DNA of 34,216 nt, taken from Verrucomicrobiaceae bacterium. Its GTDB lineage: Bacteria; Verrucomicrobiota; Verrucomicrobiia; Verrucomicrobiales; Verrucomicrobiaceae. Positions 30,505 to 34,216 of the stretch are shown one piece after another. The stretch is taken from contig JAIXZA010000126.1 in NCBI GenBank assembly GCA_027489965.1, positions 1 through 34,216 of the forward strand, given 5' to 3'. Numbering within the stretch: position 1 is the stretch's first letter; the number at the start of each line of letters is the position of its first letter. The notes under the pieces are model-generated. The model did no database searches. It was given only the letters and a program-made list of their open reading frames with translations, and was not told the origin of the DNA. A program made the translations under genes and the position numbers.

Positions 30505-30530
30505 CCGGAGTGACCTGAATGACGGGGAGG

Positions 30531-30550
30531 CACGCTGAAGCGTGAACAAC
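30531..30550 (-). repeat. REP-like hairpin, copy 7
   Basis: Reverse copy in the 79-base gap before the primase gene, followed by a GAACGAA tandem repeat (30548-30573) up to the start region of ATG 30584. Confidence 0.88.
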
Positions 30551-30583
30551 GAACGAAGAACGAAGAACGAAGAACTGACTGCT

Positions 30584-31825
30584 ATGCCTGAGAATTCCAA
30601 TGCGATGCCGATGCCGTCTCAGATCGAGATGGCGGAGCTGTGGGTGCGTGAGGAGGCGGAGGCGTCGATCAGCGGGAGCGGGGGGCATGATACGACCTTC
30701 AAGGTGTGCTGCACGCTGGTGCATGGCTTTGACCTGGGGGATGCGGATTTGTTTTCGGTGCTGTCGTCTTACAACGGTGCGAAGTGCAATCCTCCGTGGA
30801 CGGAGTCGGAGCTGAATCATAAGCTGGCGGGGGCGCGGAGCTCATCGAGCCGGTATCCGAAGGGCTGGCTGTATCGGAAGCTGTGCCGGGCGCGGGGGAT
30901 GTGGAAGCCGGGCGGGTGGAGACAGGGAGACCCTGAGACAAGGAGACAGGGAGACTTCAATTTGGAGGCTCAAGCGCCGAAGCATGAGGTGCGGTGGAAG
31001 CTGCCGTTTGATCTGGAGGCGCTGCGGGCGATGCAGCCGGCGGGCGTGACGATCGATGAGGAGTGGCTGGCGGCGCGTTCGCCAGTGGATGTGCGGACGA
31101 CGGATACGGCGGGCTTTTTGAACGCGGTGTTTGATCGGGAGGATATGGTGCTGATTTTTACTAAGTTCGGGAGCCAGGGGCAGTTCATGTGGTGGCGGGG
31201 GCGGGCTTATTTGCTCGCGGCAAGGCCGGGGGTCGCGGCGCAGCGTGAGGTGAAGCTCTACGGGGGGAAGACGGAGCCGGTGCGGCTGCCGAAGGGCGGG
31301 CCGGATGGGGTGTGGTTCCTGTCGCAGCCTGTGAATGGGAAGTGGCTGCCGAATCCGCGTGAGATGGATCGTGTGACGAACGAGCCGAAGATGAGCCGTC
31401 GCTCGGAGGAATCGGTGGTGAGCTGGCGGCACCTGGTGCTGGAGGCGGACCCGGAGGAGTGGGTGAAGAAGGATAAGGCGCTGCTGGCGGAGTTTGAGCG
31501 CTGCTGGCTGGGCTTTCTGGCGATGCTGCCGCTGCCGATCAAGGCGATCTACACGAGCGGGGGGAAGAGCACGCATGCGCTGGTGAGTCTGCCGTGTGAG
31601 ACGAAGGAGCGCTTTGATGCGCGGAAGCGGCTGCTGGGGCCGCTGTTTTCCAAGCTGGGGGCGGATGCGGCGGCGATGAAGGCGGTGCAGCTGACGCGGC
31701 TGCCGGGCTGTCTGCGCGGGGAGCGGCTGCAAAAGCTGCTGTATCTGAATCCGAGCCCGGACCCGAGCGGTGTGCCGCTGATCGAATCGGGGGTGCCGGT
31801 GCGCGTGGAAGGGGGCGAGGCATGA
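30584..31825 (+). CDS. Primase, AEP-like
   Basis: The 413-aa protein has archaeo-eukaryotic primase signatures: AIYTSGGKSTHALVSL (about 321-336) and VQLTRLPGCLRG (about 367-378). The N-terminal part carries PPWTESELNHKLAGA, a PriCT-like pattern. It would prime phage replication with the helicase encoded next (ATGA overlap at 31822). The catalytic acidic residues are not certain by eye. ATG 30584 is preferred to a GTG at 30542, which lies in repeat sequence. A reversed GTCTCC block (30917-30955) encodes WRQGDPETRRQGDF inside the protein. No clear ribosome-binding site. Confidence 0.7.
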   Translation: MPENSNAMPMPSQIEMAELWVREEAEASISGSGGHDTTFKVCCTLVHGFDLGDADLFSVLSSYNGAKCNPPWTESELNHKLAGARSSSSRYPKGWLYRKLCRARGMWKPGGWRQGDPETRRQGDFNLEAQAPKHEVRWKLPFDLEALRAMQPAGVTIDEEWLAARSPVDVRTTDTAGFLNAVFDREDMVLIFTKFGSQGQFMWWRGRAYLLAARPGVAAQREVKLYGGKTEPVRLPKGGPDGVWFLSQPVNGKWLPNPREMDRVTNEPKMSRRSEESVVSWRHLVLEADPEEWVKKDKALLAEFERCWLGFLAMLPLPIKAIYTSGGKSTHALVSLPCETKERFDARKRLLGPLFSKLGADAAAMKAVQLTRLPGCLRGERLQKLLYLNPSPDPSGVPLIESGVPVRVEGGEA

Positions 31826-33708
31826 GCGAGCCTTCTGCTACGATGCCGCCGCCAGCAAGCGTGCCGCCGACTGATCCTGCTCTGCGGGAGATGGCAGCGA
31901 AGCTGGGGACGATGTTTGACACGGCCGGTGTAACGAGGCCGGATGAGGCGGCGCAGATCGCGCCGGTGCTGAATTTGAAACTGCCGCCGGATGACCTGGC
32001 GAGGGAGGTGGCAAACTTGCTGGCGTCGAAGGACGGCCGGTGGGGGCTGTATCGGTGGCAGCGGGACATCGTGACGGTGGATGAGCAGGAGGGGGCACGT
32101 GAGGTGATGAAGCCGAAGCGCTTCCGGACGTGGCTGCCGACTTTCCGCGGGGTGTATCCGGTGGAGCGGTGGCAGAAGACGGAGGAGAAGGATGCGCAGG
32201 GCCGTGATGTGCTGAAGGCGGTGAAGGGCGGTCTGACGAAGGACCAGGCGGAGACGCTGCTGGAGAGCGATGTGCTGCGGCTGTCGCTGCCGGAGCTGCG
32301 CGGGGTGAATCCGATCAAGATGCCAGTGATGGATGGTGGACTGGATGATCGCGGTTTGCAGCGGCTGAGGCTGCTGCAGCCTGGCTTTGATGCGGCGAGC
32401 GGGATCTACACGTGTCGATCTGGCGTGACCTACGCGGAGGATATGTCTTTCGATGATGCGGTGAGCTACCTCTGGAACCTGTTTCGCTGGTTTGGATGGC
32501 GTGATGTGCAGCGGGATTTCTCGATTCATCTGGCGGCGATGGTGACGATGTTTGGCCGCGGGATCTATGCGGGCAAGGCGCCGATGTTTTTCTACAACGC
32601 GAACATCCAGGAGAGCGGCAAGACGACGCTGGCGAGCTATGTGACGTGGCTGGTACATGGCTCGATGCGGACGCGGCCGCTGCTGCCGGATGCGGAGGAT
32701 AAGCTGCAGGAGCTGCTGAACACGGCGGCGCTGCGGGGGAATCCGTATGTGTTTTTCGACAACGTGGACTGGGATGGCCAGCAGGTGAAGACGGTGCTGC
32801 TGGATGAGTGGCTGACGAATGCGGAGAAGGAGTTCCGGAAGCTGGGTGGCAATGATGAAGGCCAGGTGGTGCTGCGAGCGATGACGCTGGGCACGGGGAA
32901 CAATGTGACGCTGAGCGCTGACCTCCAACGCCGCACGCTGCTGGCGGATCTGCTGAATCGCACGACGGGCAGGGATCGCGAGCTGCCTGACAGTGTGGAG
33001 AAGCTGGATGCGAAGTTTTTTGCGAACATCGAGAACCGCAAGAAGGGGCTGGCGGCGGTGTGGGCGCTGATCCGGCAGTGGGATGTGGATGGCCGGCCGA
33101 AGTGGCCTTTCCGTGAGCTGGGCTCGTTTAACCAGTGGAGTCTAGTCGTGCCAGCGATCGTGCTGCATGCGGGCCGCAAAGGGGCAGAGCAGGAGTGGAA
33201 TTGTCTCCTGGAGCCGCAAAATGAGAATATCGGTGACAAGGAGAGCACGGAGATCCGGAAGCTGGTGGCTTTTGCGCTCGATGAGTTTGGCGCGAAGGAC
33301 GATGGGGCGATGCGTGAGGCGTTTGAGATCACGGTGGCGCAGTTTGCGGGCGTGGCTCGTCGTCATGCGGTGGCGACGCACAAGCTGTGGCCGGAGAAGG
33401 ACATCGAGTCGGTGATGCAGACGGAGGGCAAGGCGGGAGGCTGGAAATACAGCGCGCCGACGTCGAATGAGCCGCTGGATGATCTGGAGGACTTTGACCG
33501 GCCGCCGGCGATGTCGGCGGATGACCAGGCGAAGCGGGAGAGATCGGCGTCGGAGTGGCTGTCGCCGAAGACGCGGAGCTCGTTCGGGAACGAGCTGAAG
33601 ACGCGGCTGCACGAGCTGGACTTCAAGAGCGGCTCCGGCCAGCTCTACCGGCTCACGCACCTGGCTGGCGTGTCGCCGGCGAGGTATTCTGTCGAGAAGG
33701 TGAAGTGA
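31822..33708 (+). CDS. Replicative helicase/ATPase, SF3/AAA+-like
   Basis: The 628-aa protein has Walker A (NIQESGKTTLAS, about 261-272), an acidic Walker B (PYVFFDNVDWD, about 308-318), a sensor-like polar stretch (MTLGTGNNVTLSADLQRRTL, about 355-374) with a possible arginine finger, matching phage SF3/AAA+ primase-helicases that lack a fused primase. It starts on the primase stop (ATGA), so both should be made together. The N-terminal 200 residues may be a DNA-binding or linker region. It is the last gene of the early operon before the noncoding region. Confidence 0.75.
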   Translation: MSEPSATMPPPASVPPTDPALREMAAKLGTMFDTAGVTRPDEAAQIAPVLNLKLPPDDLAREVANLLASKDGRWGLYRWQRDIVTVDEQEGAREVMKPKRFRTWLPTFRGVYPVERWQKTEEKDAQGRDVLKAVKGGLTKDQAETLLESDVLRLSLPELRGVNPIKMPVMDGGLDDRGLQRLRLLQPGFDAASGIYTCRSGVTYAEDMSFDDAVSYLWNLFRWFGWRDVQRDFSIHLAAMVTMFGRGIYAGKAPMFFYNANIQESGKTTLASYVTWLVHGSMRTRPLLPDAEDKLQELLNTAALRGNPYVFFDNVDWDGQQVKTVLLDEWLTNAEKEFRKLGGNDEGQVVLRAMTLGTGNNVTLSADLQRRTLLADLLNRTTGRDRELPDSVEKLDAKFFANIENRKKGLAAVWALIRQWDVDGRPKWPFRELGSFNQWSLVVPAIVLHAGRKGAEQEWNCLLEPQNENIGDKESTEIRKLVAFALDEFGAKDDGAMREAFEITVAQFAGVARRHAVATHKLWPEKDIESVMQTEGKAGGWKYSAPTSNEPLDDLEDFDRPPAMSADDQAKRERSASEWLSPKTRSSFGNELKTRLHELDFKSGSGQLYRLTHLAGVSPARYSVEKVK

Positions 33709-34216
33709 GGCCCAAGGGGCTACACGTGAGCACGGCGGCGCTCTGTCGCAGCCGCTAACAACTCGACAACACGGCCGCTGTGCGGTCGCTTCTGCTCTGC
33801 GCCTCGGCGAAGGCGAGAGCTCCGGCGCAAAGCGCCGCTCGATTCCTCTCCCGCGCCCTCTCCCGACCTCTCGAATTGCGAGAGGTTTAAGGAGCAACCT
33901 ATCGGACCTCTGGCGAAGTGTCATCGCAATCGTGAGAAACGGGCGCTTTTTCGTCCATAGGTCTGGCGGGGCAAAGTGAGCAATGGAGAAACCTCTGTGC
34001 CGCTGCGAGGCTTGAAAAATAAGGGATTTGGAGAGGTAACAGAGCTAAGATAGGTTTTTGAGGACAGGTCTTTGTTCCAGTGTTTCGGTTCTGTGTCGCA
34101 AAAACCTCGCATAAGACACTACTCCTGACGATCCTCTGTTTTCGGCACGCCATCCCCCCCGTTAAGGAGGCTTCCGGCACTACTGCCTCGCACCCCTGAG
34201 CAGCGCTCCCTCAGGC
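33709..34216. promoter_or_regulatory. Long noncoding region, cos/ori candidate
   Basis: About 500 bases without a convincing gene; GC falls noticeably from about 33890 on. Structures seen: CGGCGC-AAA-GCGCCG (33823-33837); an 8-bp hairpin ACCTCTCG/CGAGAGGT (33866-33886) with TTT; a 9-bp inverted repeat AGGTTTTTG (34052-34060) and CAAAAACCT (34099-34107); and the dyad CCTGAG-N9-CTCAGG (34195-34215), which overlaps the terminal repeat. Location between helicase and terS suits cos, an origin, or a small RNA. A 93-codon frame on the minus strand (33899-34180) has no support. Confidence 0.5.
34201..34216. repeat. Terminal direct repeat, right copy
   Basis: Identical to positions 1-16; together with CCTGAG at 34195-34200 it completes a hyphenated dyad of the type seen at phage cos sites. 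Confidence 0.8.

Noticed and set aside
28054..30600. 848-codon minus-strand frame opposite the ParB-like gene
   Set aside because: Arg/Leu/His-rich shadow of G-ending codons; the plus frame has a clear ParB domain.
33899..34180. 93-codon minus-strand frame in the noncoding region
   Set aside because: No ribosome-binding site, no domain, amino-acid use unlike the neighbours; it crosses structured sequence.

Overview
The window reads as one complete, circular, high-GC temperate siphophage genome. Its first and last 16 bases are identical (1-16 = 34201-34216). It carries a full lambda-type head and tail module, a lysis module, a tyrosine integrase beside an attP built from the 3' part of a tRNA-Pro(GGG) gene, a divergent repressor region with three operators, and a replication module. 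The host is probably a member of Verrucomicrobiota (Prosthecobacter-like). That is an inference: it rests on my recollection that such genomes carry the same dispersed short repeats (CACGC-TTCA-GCGTG hairpins, CTCTGCT/CTCCGCT heptamers, GTCTCC and GAACTTTGAAC strings). No marker gene here proves it.

Layout. 33709-79 across the junction: about 570 bases without a convincing gene, directly before terS; it is the best place for cos. 80-7747: packaging and head (TerS, GpA-type TerL, gpW-position protein, portal, ClpP-like protease with scaffold-like tail, P22-type coat), closed by a strong terminator. 7922-20832: connectors, a secreted decoration-like protein, tail tube candidate, tail chaperone G with a -1 frameshift site giving G-T, tape measure, tail-tip proteins and a fibre with a signal peptide. 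20861-22726: lysis region with several small membrane proteins and an endolysin. 22756-23918: integrase and attP. 23919-24976: small membrane genes, XRE repressor and operators. 24976-33708: rightward early operon with many ATGA overlaps, ending in ParB-like protein, AEP-type primase and AAA+/SF3-like helicase.

Two genome-wide patterns stand out. First, the left arm (0-23.8 kb) has a C-rich + strand and the right arm (24-33.7 kb) a G-rich + strand, although nearly all genes point the same way; the switch lies at attP. Left-arm genes have no Shine-Dalgarno sequence, while several right-arm genes have good ones. Second, many SD-less left-arm genes carry a TTTGAC(A/T) box whose TTGAC begins exactly 19 nt before the start codon (eight perfect cases), often just behind a small hairpin. 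I know of no standard function for this box.

Short repeats occupy nearly every gene junction and several sit inside coding sequences (ParB, primase, tail chaperone, early proteins), where they add repeat-encoded peptides without breaking the frame.
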